Assembly: GCF_900602065.1 (NCBI RefSeq)
Contig: NZ_UWFN01000347.1
Location: forward strand, 219,543 to 283,542
DNA: 64,000 bases
Reading direction: 5' to 3'
DNA from: Pseudomonas viridiflava
GTDB taxonomy: Bacteria; Pseudomonadota; Gammaproteobacteria; Pseudomonadales; Pseudomonadaceae
The notes beneath the pieces are model-generated. The model worked only from the letters and a program-made list of their open reading frames with translations. It was not told the DNA's origin and ran no database searches. Position numbers and translations under genes: made by a program. Position 1 is the first letter of the stretch; the number at the start of each line of letters is the position of its first letter. Of this stretch, positions 44,515 to 53,228 are shown piece after piece.

Positions 44515-45195
44515 ATGCTCCAGAATTTCTTGCACGAATTTGGCTACTTTGCCCTCTTCATCGGCACCTTCTTTGAAGGCGAGACCATATTGGTCCTCGC
44601 TGGATTTCTGGCGTTCCGTGAGTACATGGACATCAAACTGGTCGTGGTCGTGGCCTTCTTCGGAAGCTACGCCGGGGACCAGCTTTGGTACTACATGGGG
44701 CGCAGGCACGGTCGCAAAATCCTGGCGCGCAAACCGCGCTGGCAACTCATGGGCGACAAGGCTCTGGCGCACATTCGCAAGCATCCGGACCTGTGGGTCT
44801 TGAGCTTTCGCTTTGTCTACGGGCTGCGTACCGTCATGCCAGTTGCCATTGGGCTTTCAGGCTACCCGCCGCTGCGCTACTTGATCCTCAATGGCATTGG
44901 TGCGGCTGTCTGGGCCGCGGCGCTGGGTTATGCGGCCTATCACTTCGGCGCAGTGCTCGAAGGCATGCTGGGTAACATCAAGAAGTATGAGTTGTGGGTA
45001 CTCGGCGCACTGCTGGTACTTGGGTTTGCCCTTTGGTTGCGTCGTCGTTTCAAGAACGCGCGCATTGCCAGGGAAGAGGCTGCCGCAGCGTCCATGGCAG
45101 CGGCAGCCGATGCTGAAGCGGGTGTCGCTAACCCGGTTCCGGCTGAGGTTACCGTTGAAGTGCCTGCCGACAGCAAGAAACACGGCGACCGCTAG
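44515..45195 (+). CDS. DedA/SNARE-associated-like membrane protein
   Basis: The 226-residue protein has the DedA motifs FIGTFFEGETILVLAGF, the G-x-x-x-G-D-Q segment in FFGSYAGDQLWYYMGRRHGR, and RFVYGLRTVMPVAIGLSGYP with the conserved Arg residues. The family flips or scrambles phospholipids, including undecaprenyl phosphate in some members. The C-terminus is an Ala-rich tail. It begins 220 bases from hemB, divergently. Confidence 0.9.
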   Translation: MLQNFLHEFGYFALFIGTFFEGETILVLAGFLAFREYMDIKLVVVVAFFGSYAGDQLWYYMGRRHGRKILARKPRWQLMGDKALAHIRKHPDLWVLSFRFVYGLRTVMPVAIGLSGYPPLRYLILNGIGAAVWAAALGYAAYHFGAVLEGMLGNIKKYELWVLGALLVLGFALWLRRRFKNARIAREEAAAASMAAAADAEAGVANPVPAEVTVEVPADSKKHGDR

Positions 45196-45286
45196 GTCCG
45201 CCACGAGCGCAATGCCCCGGCATTGCGCTCGCCTGTGAGGCCCCTCCTTCTATCAAAGAATACAGCCACCTGATTTGGAATACTGT

Positions 45287-45393
45287 CTGTAGGAGTGAGC
45301 TTGCTCGCGATAGCGTCAGCACAGGCTCTATATTCATAGACTGACGAACCGAATCGCGAGCAATGTGGAATGCCACCCCGGTCACTCCTACAG
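45287..45393. repeat. Imperfect REP/BIME-type repeat in a 337-base gap
   Basis: The arms CTGTAGGAGTGAGCTTGCTC and GAGCAATGTGGAATGCCACCCCGGTCACTCC... pair only at their ends, because the right arm carries about 18 extra bases. The rest of the dedA-elbB gap (45196-45532) shows nothing else I recognise. Confidence 0.65.
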
Positions 45394-45532
45394 GTCCAAT
45401 GTTTGCTGCGCGACAGCGCGGTGCCAAGACGTACGCATAGACTATCCGATTGAATCCCCGCCTCAGACGCTTGTCCCAATACCAGGTTAAAAGTCGTTGG
45501 GCAGACCGCTGCTTTCGATAGGGAGAATGATC

Positions 45533-46195
45533 ATGCAAAAGAAAGTCGCCGTGATTTTGTCCGGCTGTGGCGTCTATGACGGCGCGGAAATTCATGAAAG
45601 CGTGCTTACGCTGCTGCGCCTCGATCAGCGCGGCGCGGCAGTGCAATGCTTCGCGCCCAATATCACGCAGCATCATGTGGTCAATCACCTGACGGGCGAA
45701 GAGATGCCGGAGACCCGCAACGTGCTGGTGGAGTCGGCACGCATCGCTCGCGGTGCCATCGAAGATATACGTGAGGCTGATGTCACCCAGTTTGATGCAC
45801 TGATTATTCCTGGCGGTTTTGGCGCAGCCAAGAATCTTTCTGACTTCGCCACCGCAGGCGCGGACTGCAAGGTACAGGCTGAAGTCCTGGCGCTAGCCGA
45901 AGCATTCGCTGAAGCGGGCAAGCCAGTTGGCCTTATTTGCATAAGCCCGGCGCTGGCCGCAAAAATCTACGGGCCCGGTGTTACCTGCACCATCGGCAAC
46001 GATGCCGAAACCGCAGATGCGATCACCCGCATGAAGGGCGAGCATCAGGAATGCGAAGTGACCGACATCGTCGAAGATAAAGCACGCAAACTGGTCAGTA
46101 CTCCCGCTTATATGGTTGCCAAAACCATCGGCGAAGCGGCCGCCGGGATCAACAAACTGGTGGACCGGGTGCTGGAGTTGACGCACGAGGAATAG
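45533..46195 (+). CDS. elbB: ElbB-type isoprenoid biosynthesis glyoxalase, DJ-1/PfpI fold
   Basis: ATG 45533 follows AGGGAGA and gives a 220-residue protein with MQKKVAVILSGCGVYDGAEIHE, then FDALIIPGGFGAAKNLSDFA and the nucleophile elbow LICISPALAAKIYG with the catalytic Cys. ElbB is a class I amidotransferase-like protein with weak glyoxalase activity, linked to isoprenoid yield. The earlier ATG at 45527 is too close to the ribosome site. It ends before a short REP-type repeat. Confidence 0.9.
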   Translation: MQKKVAVILSGCGVYDGAEIHESVLTLLRLDQRGAAVQCFAPNITQHHVVNHLTGEEMPETRNVLVESARIARGAIEDIREADVTQFDALIIPGGFGAAKNLSDFATAGADCKVQAEVLALAEAFAEAGKPVGLICISPALAAKIYGPGVTCTIGNDAETADAITRMKGEHQECEVTDIVEDKARKLVSTPAYMVAKTIGEAAAGINKLVDRVLELTHEE

Positions 46196-46211
46196 GTTTG
46201 AATCGTTGCCT

Positions 46212-46284
46212 TGTAGGAGCTGCCGAAGGCTGCGAAGCGGTTATCCTGATGCACCGCGATTCGCAGCCTTCGGCAGCTCCTACA
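46212..46284. repeat. Inverted repeat, GTAGGAGCTGCCGAAGGCTGCGA family
   Basis: The arms TGTAGGAGCTGCCGAAGGCT and complement are perfect over 24 bases around a 25-base centre. A relative is at 50720 and a degenerate one at 61278. It differs from the other families in its inner CCGAAGG segment. Confidence 0.88.
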
Positions 46285-46304
46285 GGACAGCGCAGTATGG
46301 CGGT

Positions 46305-47543
46305 TTAACTAAACTCAACCCGCTCCGGCACTCGTGTCATCAATACCTTCCCACCGCGAATCGACACCCGCGCCTTTGCCTGACGGCGCACGGCTTCGTA
46401 ATCACTTTCCGCATCCAGAATCACCAGGTTCGCCGGTCGGCCAACTGCGATGCCGTAGCCCTCGCCCAGATTAAGGGTGCGGGCACTGTTGTCAGTGACC
46501 AGATCAAGGCTTCGCGCCAGATCCTCGAAGCCCATCATGTGACAGATGTGCAAGCCTGCATCGAGGATACGCAGGATGTTGCCATTGCCCAGCGGGTACC
46601 ACGGATCTTTGATCGAATCCTGACCAAAGCACACGTTCATCCCGGCGCGATCCAGCTCGGCGACGCGGGTAAGCCCCCGCCGCTTGGGATAGGTATCGAA
46701 ACGCCCTTGCAGGTGGATGCTTTCGGTTGGGCAGGAGACGAAGTTGATCCCCGAGCGTTTCAGCAACCGGAACAGCTTCGAGCAGTACGCATTATCGTAG
46801 GAGCCCATGGCGGTGGTGTGGCTGGCCGTCACGCGGCTGCCCATATCACGCACGCGCGCCTCTTCAGCCAGCACTTCCAGAAAGCGTGAGTTCGGATCAT
46901 CAGTCTCGTCGCAATGTACATCCACCAGGCAGCCGGTTCGCTCAGCCAGGTCCATAAGAAACTTGATCGAACTGACGCCCTGCTCACGGGTGTTTTCGAA
47001 GTGCGGGATGCCGCCGACCACATCTGCGCCCATCTCCACCGCACGCTCCATCAACTCACGACCGCCTGCGTAGGACTCGATGCCTTCTTGAGGAAAGGCA
47101 ACGATTTGCAGATCAATCAGGTGACGGGCTTCTTCACGCACCTCAAGCATCGCCTTGAGCGCACCCAGGGTCGGGTCGGTGACGTCGATATGGGTTCGTA
47201 CATGCTGAATGCCATGCTCAGCCAACATGCGGATGGTGGTATGCGCACGCTGCTTGGTGTCTGCATGAGTGATGGTTTCCTTGCGCTGTGCCCAGCGCTC
47301 GATACCTTCGAACAACGTCCCACTCATGTTCCACTCGGGTTCGCCAGCGGTCAGCGTTGCGTCCAGATGGATATGCGGCTCTACCAATGGCGCGATCACC
47401 AGTTGGCCGCGAGCATCGATGTCAGCCGCCCCGCCGGGATGCAGGCTTTCAGCCTGAGCGGTGATGGCCGTAATACTGCCGTTTTCCCAGCTGACAGTGT
47501 GCAGCCCCTGGGTGTTACGCAATGTGGCATTGATGATGTTCAT
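46305..47543 (-). CDS. codA: Cytosine deaminase
   Basis: The 412-residue protein from ATG 47543 carries the amidohydrolase metal motifs: HIHLDATLTAGEPEWN, HCDETDDPNSR, SHTTAMGSYDNAYC and FGQDSIKDPWYPLGNGNIL with the catalytic Asp. It converts cytosine to uracil. It follows the PucR-type gene by two bases on the same strand, and codB lies upstream of that, so the three form an operon codB-pucR-codA. Confidence 0.92.
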   Translation of the reverse strand: MNIINATLRNTQGLHTVSWENGSITAITAQAESLHPGGAADIDARGQLVIAPLVEPHIHLDATLTAGEPEWNMSGTLFEGIERWAQRKETITHADTKQRAHTTIRMLAEHGIQHVRTHIDVTDPTLGALKAMLEVREEARHLIDLQIVAFPQEGIESYAGGRELMERAVEMGADVVGGIPHFENTREQGVSSIKFLMDLAERTGCLVDVHCDETDDPNSRFLEVLAEEARVRDMGSRVTASHTTAMGSYDNAYCSKLFRLLKRSGINFVSCPTESIHLQGRFDTYPKRRGLTRVAELDRAGMNVCFGQDSIKDPWYPLGNGNILRILDAGLHICHMMGFEDLARSLDLVTDNSARTLNLGEGYGIAVGRPANLVILDAESDYEAVRRQAKARVSIRGGKVLMTRVPERVEFS

Positions 47544-47545
47544 GT

Positions 47546-48763
47546 TCATTCCTGTCGCTGGGCTTCGGACATGCGCCATACCAGCAGCGCAACCGAAGCG
47601 TTCATTCGAAAATTCGGGTCATCGAGACATTGCCCACTGAGCTGCTCGATTCGTTGAATACGCTGGTTGATGGTGTTGCGATGGATGCCCAGGCGCTGAG
47701 CGGCCTTGAGCCCGTTGCCGTTCTCCTGAAGCAGGGCGTCCATTGTTTCAATCAGGCTATGAGGTTGCTTACGGTGGGTTTCGATCAGCGGCCCGAGGAT
47801 CTGCTTGACGAAGCTATCGATGACCGAACGATCAGCAACGGCCTGCAACAAGCGCAATACGCCCAGCTCGCTGAAATCGCACAGGCCGCTGGCGGGCCGT
47901 AAGTGCTCGGCAACGTCCAACGCCTGCCGAGCCTCGTTCAGGGCCTGCCGATACTGCCCACAGTCTGCGACCGGGTTGGCCAGCCCCATAAACAACGCCA
48001 TTTTGCCGAGTACTGACGCAAGCTCTCGGTAAAGCAACCCCAGCTCATGACGAATTGCTTCAAGCCTGGGCAGCAATAGAATGAAAAGATCGCCCTGCAC
48101 AATCACCGGCAAGGCGTCTGGCAAGCCGCGATTCCAGGCGTCGAGATGATCCAGCACCGCTTGTCGGGTCTGTTGCAGCAGGCGCTCCGCCGCCTCCGGC
48201 TCATGGCTGTCGAACAGCACGCTGACCGCCGACAAGCGTAGCGCTACCAAATGCCGGGGCACTTCCAGCGGCAAACGCAAATGCGCAGCGCGCTGCCGGG
48301 CGATACTCAGGCTCGGGTAATCACCACTGAGCAATTGGCCGAGGATGTCGTGGCGCGAGCGTTTGGTCTGCGCCATCTGCACCAGCGCCGTGCCGATCAG
48401 ATGGGTGACGATGACCATCTTCAACAGATACGGTTGCTCAATCAGCGGTAAGCCGCACTGCTCAGCAAGCTCGATTACAGACTCAGGGATGTGCTGGATA
48501 TAAGCATCACCCGTGAGGATCACCAGCCCGGCGATGCCACTTGCATCACCTTCACGAACCATACGCAGCAGGTTGGCTTCGTCGCGCAAGTAGTTGATGC
48601 CGGTGACGAACACCAGTTCGCCGCCCATGATCCAGTCAGCAATCCCCTCGTTCTCCGCCACATAAGACCAGCGCACGCTGCGATGCAGATTCGCCGACCC
48701 TGCCCGCACGGTCATTTCCTCCAGCCCCGGTAGCTGGAGGATTTCTTCAACGGTCAGGGTCAA
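47546..48763 (-). CDS. PucR-family transcriptional regulator
   Basis: The 405-residue protein has the N-terminal PucR sensor (LTVEEILQLPGLEEMTVRAG; ELVFVTGINYLRDE), a central GGDEF-like part, and a C-terminal helix-turn-helix (SLIETMDALLQENGNGLKAA; QRLGIHRNTINQRIQRIEQL). The family controls purine or pyrimidine use. It lies between codB and codA, overlapping codB by four bases, so it is likely a cytosine-pathway regulator. Confidence 0.9.
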   Translation of the reverse strand: MTLTVEEILQLPGLEEMTVRAGSANLHRSVRWSYVAENEGIADWIMGGELVFVTGINYLRDEANLLRMVREGDASGIAGLVILTGDAYIQHIPESVIELAEQCGLPLIEQPYLLKMVIVTHLIGTALVQMAQTKRSRHDILGQLLSGDYPSLSIARQRAAHLRLPLEVPRHLVALRLSAVSVLFDSHEPEAAERLLQQTRQAVLDHLDAWNRGLPDALPVIVQGDLFILLLPRLEAIRHELGLLYRELASVLGKMALFMGLANPVADCGQYRQALNEARQALDVAEHLRPASGLCDFSELGVLRLLQAVADRSVIDSFVKQILGPLIETHRKQPHSLIETMDALLQENGNGLKAAQRLGIHRNTINQRIQRIEQLSGQCLDDPNFRMNASVALLVWRMSEAQRQE

Positions 48764-50025
48764 AGCTCCTCCTGAACGCTGGCAACCATGCTCCGCTTAC
48801 CAGTGACTTCCAGCAGTACGATGTAGAAAATCGCCGACGCGGCAATGCCTACAAGTGGCGCAATCCAGGGCGAGAAATACGCCAGTGCGGCGCCAACCGC
48901 ATAGGCCGATAGCCCCAACAGGTTGTAGCGTGGCAGCACGACGCTGGCCAAAGCAGGGTATTTACCGTGATGGCGATACCAGAAGTCAGCCATGATCACG
49001 CCGCCAATGGGCGGGATGATCGAGCCCAGCAGCACCAGAAACGGAATCAGCATTTCGTACATGCCGCCGATGGCCAACACGATACCGAGCGCTGCGGCGA
49101 TCAATGTCATGGTCCGCCGCCGCTCGCTGCGCAACAGGTGGCAGGCCGCAGCCGATACGTTGTAAATAGTCGGCCCCTGAATGGTCCACAGGTTCAGGCA
49201 AAGCATGATCACTGCGGCGAACGACAGGCCCTGAAGCATCATCACTTCAACGATATCGGCCTGTTGATAAACCATCGCGCACCACGCGCCAGCGACGACC
49301 ATCAAACCGTTGCCCACCAGAAAGGCAACGACGCTGGCAGTCACGGCCACGCGTCCGCTGCGCGACAACCGCGTCCAGTTGGTGGCTTGAGTCGCGCCAC
49401 TGGCGAACGTACCGAAGACCATGGTGATAGCGGCTGAAAGCGTCATGGTTTCGTGAGGAATAACCGCCGCCAATCCCTGGAAACCGCCGACATCTCGGGT
49501 GGCGATGTACATGGAAATGACCAGTAGCACGAACATCAGTGGCACTGAGACTCGCGACAGCACGTCCAGCCCCTTGTAGCCGATGATCGCCGTGATGCTG
49601 AAGCCAAGCCCAAACAAGACCATAAGTGGTGAGGTGAAGCCTTCGGCCAGGCCGAGCATTTTCACCAGGACGATGGCAACCGTCGCGGTGCCCCACGCGT
49701 ACCAGCCCAGTTCGGCAAAGCCGAGCAGGACGTCCGACAGTCGGCTGCCCGCCTCACCAAAACAAAAACGGCCCATCAGCACAGTGTTCAAACCGCTGCG
49801 CGAGGCGATGAAGGCCAACGACGCCGCATAGATCGCCAACAGACTGTTGCCGATGGCAGCGATCCACAGCATGTCGACGAAGTTAAACGCCATGCCCAGC
49901 TTTCCACCGGCAAACATGGTCCCGGTGAAGAACGTGAAACTGAACAGCACCATGGAAATCGACAGCAGCCCTTTGCGTCCTTCACGCGGGGCTTCGCTCA
50001 AGGGAAACTCGCTGGGTGAACTCAT
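48760..50025 (-). CDS. codB: Cytosine permease (NCS1 family)
   Basis: The 421-residue protein has about twelve membrane helices and NCS1 features (GLLSISMVLFSFTFFTGTMF, TQATNWTRLSRSG, IGGVIMADFWYRHHGKYP). It imports cytosine by proton or sodium symport. ATG 50025 follows GGAG. An alternative start at 50154 is not supported. It heads the codB-pucR-codA operon. Confidence 0.9.
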   Translation of the reverse strand: MSSPSEFPLSEAPREGRKGLLSISMVLFSFTFFTGTMFAGGKLGMAFNFVDMLWIAAIGNSLLAIYAASLAFIASRSGLNTVLMGRFCFGEAGSRLSDVLLGFAELGWYAWGTATVAIVLVKMLGLAEGFTSPLMVLFGLGFSITAIIGYKGLDVLSRVSVPLMFVLLVISMYIATRDVGGFQGLAAVIPHETMTLSAAITMVFGTFASGATQATNWTRLSRSGRVAVTASVVAFLVGNGLMVVAGAWCAMVYQQADIVEVMMLQGLSFAAVIMLCLNLWTIQGPTIYNVSAAACHLLRSERRRTMTLIAAALGIVLAIGGMYEMLIPFLVLLGSIIPPIGGVIMADFWYRHHGKYPALASVVLPRYNLLGLSAYAVGAALAYFSPWIAPLVGIAASAIFYIVLLEVTGKRSMVASVQEEL

Positions 50026-50235
50026 ATCGTTTTTCTCCACATCGAAAGGGTCGGGGCAGGCTGGTGCCAGAGCAATAACCAGGCCGTTTCCGGACGTCGC
50101 TTCGAAGCAGAAAAAAGCAGGCAGTGTTGATATCGGCAGGTGTGCGAACTGCACACTTCAACGCGTTATTTATGCGAGAGACTGTGCAGAGTGATTCATT
50201 CTGAGGCGGGCATGCACCGTTTTAGGGTGCAATTT

Positions 50236-50685
50236 TTAGCGGGAGAGACGCGTGAGAATGCGGTCAAGGGTGTTGGCAAACGCCTGTTTTTCCCGGTCGC
50301 CATACGGCGGCTGCCCACCGCCCATCTGGCCTTGATCCCGCAGGTCGGTAAACAGATTACGCACAGCGAGACGGTCGCCCATGTTCTGCGCGTCGAACTC
50401 CTTCCCGCGCGGATCCAGCGCAGCGACGCCCTTTTTGACCAGGCGATCCGCCAACGGCACATCACTGCAAATCACCAGTTCGCCGGGCACAGCATGCTCC
50501 ACCAGATAATCGTCCGCGGCATCAGGACCACTCGGTACCACGATCAGCTTGACCAGGGTGTACGTGGGCTTGATCTGACTCTGACCGGCAACCAGCACCA
50601 CTTCGAACTGACGTTTGAGGGCGAACTTGATGACTTGGTCTTTTGCTGCCTTGGGGCAGGCGTCGGCATCGATCCAGACGCGCAT
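50236..50685 (-). CDS. YaiI/YqxD family protein (UPF0178, DUF188)
   Basis: The 149-residue product from ATG 50685 shows the family signature RVWIDADACPKAAKD at the start, VICSDVPLADRLVKKGVAAL in the middle and DPRGKEFDAQNMGDRLA. The fold is related to PIN/NYN nucleases, with clustered Asp residues, but no activity is proven. It is a single gene. Confidence 0.9.
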   Translation of the reverse strand: MRVWIDADACPKAAKDQVIKFALKRQFEVVLVAGQSQIKPTYTLVKLIVVPSGPDAADDYLVEHAVPGELVICSDVPLADRLVKKGVAALDPRGKEFDAQNMGDRLAVRNLFTDLRDQGQMGGGQPPYGDREKQAFANTLDRILTRLSR

Positions 50686-50719
50686 GGGCGTACCTCGTTC
50701 TAAAAATTGAGCTGATCCT

Positions 50720-50791
50720 TGTAGGAGCTGCCGCAGGCTGCGAAACCGATCCCTATGACACTTCCTTTCGCAGCCTTCGGCAGCTCCTACA
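50720..50791. repeat. Inverted repeat, GTAGGAGCTGCCG[C/A]AGGCTGCGA family
   Basis: The arms TGTAGGAGCTGCCGCAGGCT and complement differ by one base, C to T in the inner part. It lies between the YaiI-like start and the FTR1-like stop. Confidence 0.85.
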
Positions 50792-50797
50792 AGAACT

Positions 50798-52693
50798 TCA
50801 TGCGACCTCAGCCCTGCGCTTCTCGGCCAGCCAACTGCGGCCGTACAGCACCGCAATAGCCAGCAAGGCAATGAACTGGGCGCTCAGGGAATACGCGTCG
50901 GCATGAATGCCCAGCCAGTCGAACTCGAAGAACGGTACCGGGCGAGTTCCGAATATGCCAGCTTCCTGCAGAGCTTTGACACCATGCCCGGCGAACACCA
51001 CCGACAATGCGCACAACAGCGCAGCGTTAATGCCGAAGAACAGCGTCAATGGCAGTTTTGCCGAGCCGCGCAGGATGATCCACGCCAGACCGATCAGCAA
51101 TACCAGTGCCGTGGCGCCGCCAGCCAACACAGCATTGTGCCCGGCCGGGCCAGCTTGCAGCCACAGGGTTTCGTAGAACAGGATGACTTCGAACAACTCC
51201 CGATAAACCGAGAAGAACGCCAGAATCGCAAAACCGAAACGCCCACCGCCGCCTACCAGGCTGCTTTTGATGTAATCCTGCCAAGCTGCGGCATGACGAC
51301 GGTCGTGCATCCAGACACCCAGCCATAACACCATTACGCTGGCAAACAGCGCCGTTGCCCCTTCGAGCAATTCGCGCTGGGCACCGCTGACATCAATGAC
51401 ATAAGCCGCCAGCGCCCAGGTTCCCAGACCGGCCAGCAAGGCCAGCGCCCAACCGATATTGACGCTGCGTACTGCCGACTCCTGACCCGTGTTACGCAGG
51501 AAAGCGAGGATAGCCGCCAACACCAGAATCGCCTCAAGGCCTTCACGCAGCAGAATCAGCAGCCCGGAAATGTAGCTCAGCGACGTGCTTAAGCCATCAC
51601 TGCCCAACAGGCCCGCCGACTCTTTGAGTTTAGCTTTGGCGAAATCCAGTTTTTGCGCGGCCTGCTCCAGCGGCAAACCGTCCTGCAAAGACTGACGGTA
51701 GGCCATCAGTGCCTTTTCGGTGTCTTTGCGGACATTGGCATCGACGTTATCCAGCGAACTTTCAACCAGCTCGAAGCCTTCCAGATAGGCCGCAACGGAT
51801 AAGTCATAAGCCTGTTCGTGATCGCCCGCACGATAAGCCGCCAGACTCTTGTCCAGCGTCTGGCTGGTGTAATCGAGCAATTGCGCGGGGCCGCGCTGGA
51901 CTTGCGGTGGCTGCGCACGCTGGGCGCGGAACGTGGCAACGGCCTGCTCGCCGTCGGCAGCGCTGACTTCCAGTGGTGTCTGCCGCGCCAGGTCAGCAAG
52001 GTTGTAGGTCTTGGCGGGTGCCGTCACCGGCTGCGCGCTAAAGCTGGCGATGTAAGTGGCAATATCCCAGCGCTGACGATCATCCAGTTGGTCTGCAAAG
52101 GCCGGCATATCAGTCCCGGCAATCCCAAGGCCTAGCGCGTTGTATAAGTCATAAAGGCTCAGGCGATCCAGGCGAGCGACATCGCGTAAATCCGAGGGAG
52201 GCGGCTCGAGGCCGATACCAGCCGGGCCGTCACCAGCGCCCGCGTCACCATGGCAGACCGAACAATGCTGGGCATACAACGGCGCGCCCCGCGCAGGGTC
52301 GGGGGTGATCACTGGCGCCTGGCTGACCTCATAAGCCACTGCCAAACGCGCTCCCAACTGGCGGGCCTGACGGGTAATCACCGCCCCGTCCTGCTTCTGG
52401 GCAACGGCATCAGCAAGGCTTGAGACACCTTTTCCGAGTTCGGCGCGCTCTGCCCGCTCAGGCAGCGCGGCAACCAAGCCTCGCAAGACGCCCAGGGAAT
52501 CCAGCTGTTGCCGGTAATCACCTTCATCCACGACCTTGCCGTCCGCCACGCTCGACGGGTAATCGGCACCGATGTAATCAAGTAAATGCAGGGCTTGCGC
52601 CGCGCCATCAGTGGTATCAGCCAGCAAGCTGGAACTGCACAGCGCCAGCAATGGCAACATCAGCCAGGCCAGAAAACGGGAACGCATGGACAT
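50798..52693 (-). CDS. Cytochrome c-FTR1 fusion iron permease
   Basis: Start ATG 52693 follows GAG at seven bases; the product has 631 residues. A signal peptide (MSMRSRFLAWLMLPLLALCS) leads to a periplasmic part with a haem motif CSVCHGDAGAGDG near residue 150 and an EfeO-like helical stretch. The C-terminal 270 residues are an FTR1 permease with two R-E-x-x-E motifs (LREGLEAILVLAA; YRELFEVILFYE). FTR1 proteins import ferrous iron oxidised on the way; the haem part may do that oxidation. A Fur-like site lies upstream. Confidence 0.85.
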   Translation of the reverse strand: MSMRSRFLAWLMLPLLALCSSSLLADTTDGAAQALHLLDYIGADYPSSVADGKVVDEGDYRQQLDSLGVLRGLVAALPERAERAELGKGVSSLADAVAQKQDGAVITRQARQLGARLAVAYEVSQAPVITPDPARGAPLYAQHCSVCHGDAGAGDGPAGIGLEPPPSDLRDVARLDRLSLYDLYNALGLGIAGTDMPAFADQLDDRQRWDIATYIASFSAQPVTAPAKTYNLADLARQTPLEVSAADGEQAVATFRAQRAQPPQVQRGPAQLLDYTSQTLDKSLAAYRAGDHEQAYDLSVAAYLEGFELVESSLDNVDANVRKDTEKALMAYRQSLQDGLPLEQAAQKLDFAKAKLKESAGLLGSDGLSTSLSYISGLLILLREGLEAILVLAAILAFLRNTGQESAVRSVNIGWALALLAGLGTWALAAYVIDVSGAQRELLEGATALFASVMVLWLGVWMHDRRHAAAWQDYIKSSLVGGGGRFGFAILAFFSVYRELFEVILFYETLWLQAGPAGHNAVLAGGATALVLLIGLAWIILRGSAKLPLTLFFGINAALLCALSVVFAGHGVKALQEAGIFGTRPVPFFEFDWLGIHADAYSLSAQFIALLAIAVLYGRSWLAEKRRAEVA

Positions 52694-52817
52694 CAGTGAT
52701 CTCGGCAAGTTGTTCAGGTCGCGCATCGTTCACCCGGCTTCCTCGCGACTAAGGCTAGGCCAGATCTTTGTTGCTAAATATTACATTAACCGCGGCTCAT
52801 CCACATCGCCGCTTAAC

Positions 52818-52836
52818 GTTAATGAGAATTACTGGC
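52818..52836. promoter_or_regulatory. Candidate Fur box upstream of the FTR1-like gene
   Basis: GTTAATGAGAATTACTGGC matches the 19-base Fur consensus in about 12 positions. It lies upstream of a minus-strand TAATAT -10-like box (52779-52784), itself about 85 bases before the FTR1-like start. The location and function of the gene fit iron repression. Confidence 0.4.
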
Positions 52837-52851
52837 ATAAATAGCCAAAGG

Positions 52852-52857
52852 CTTACA
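52852..52857 (+). promoter_or_regulatory. Possible GacA half site (CTTACA) of the small RNA
   Basis: CTTACA is the right half of the GacA-binding UAS (TGTAAG-N6-CTTACA) found about 60 bases upstream of rsm genes in Pseudomonas. Here it lies about 60 bases before the estimated RNA start. The left half is not conserved (AATAGC), which weakens the case. Confidence 0.4.
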
Positions 52858-52913
52858 CGAAGAGACGGCAATTCGCCCTATTGGTGATGTGGGTTCTTGC
52901 GTAATATTGGATC

Positions 52914-53030
52914 CAACAACTGATGCGCAGGACGCGCACAGGATCAAGGATGATCGACCATGGCCCGGAGGGCCTACCGACAGGATGTTGGAATGGTCTT
53001 GAAGAAAACCCGCCTCGGCGGGTTTTTTGT
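52914..53030 (+). ncRNA. RsmX/Y/Z-type (CsrB-like) regulatory RNA
   Basis: This stretch of about 115 bases carries six GGA motifs. At least four sit in the loops of small hairpins: TGCGC-AGGAC-GCGCA (52924), GATC-AAGGAT-GATC (52942), GGCCC-GGA-GGGCC (52962) and CCGAC-AGGAT-GTTGG (52977). It ends in a factor-independent terminator, and a TAATAT -10-like box lies at 52902. No open frame is present. The layout is that of small RNAs which sequester the RsmA/CsrA translational repressors under GacS-GacA control. The 5' end is an estimate. Confidence 0.8.
53005..53030 (+). terminator. Terminator of the RsmX-like RNA
   Basis: AAAACCCGC and GCGGGTTTT pair around a CTCG tetraloop, followed by a T-run. 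It ends the small RNA about 200 bases before the channel gene. Confidence 0.9.
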
Positions 53031-53228
53031 TTTGGGCCAGAAAAACCCTGCGCGCCGCGGGTAACGTCCGCCCTTAACTACTCATGAAAGATGCCACGCC
53101 AAATGCCGGGGAACATTCACGGCGCTAAAGGGTTCACACGTTTCAGGCAGCTATCGCCATCGAGGCCGACGGGCCAAAACCGAAAGGGTTCGCTCGGCTT
53201 AAAGTCATTTTTGCTGTGGGTACCGTCG

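Noticed and set aside
53091..53228. N-terminal extension of the MscS-type channel
   Set aside because: The upstream frame has a charged, non-helical composition and no clear ribosome site. The membrane part begins after ATG 53229.
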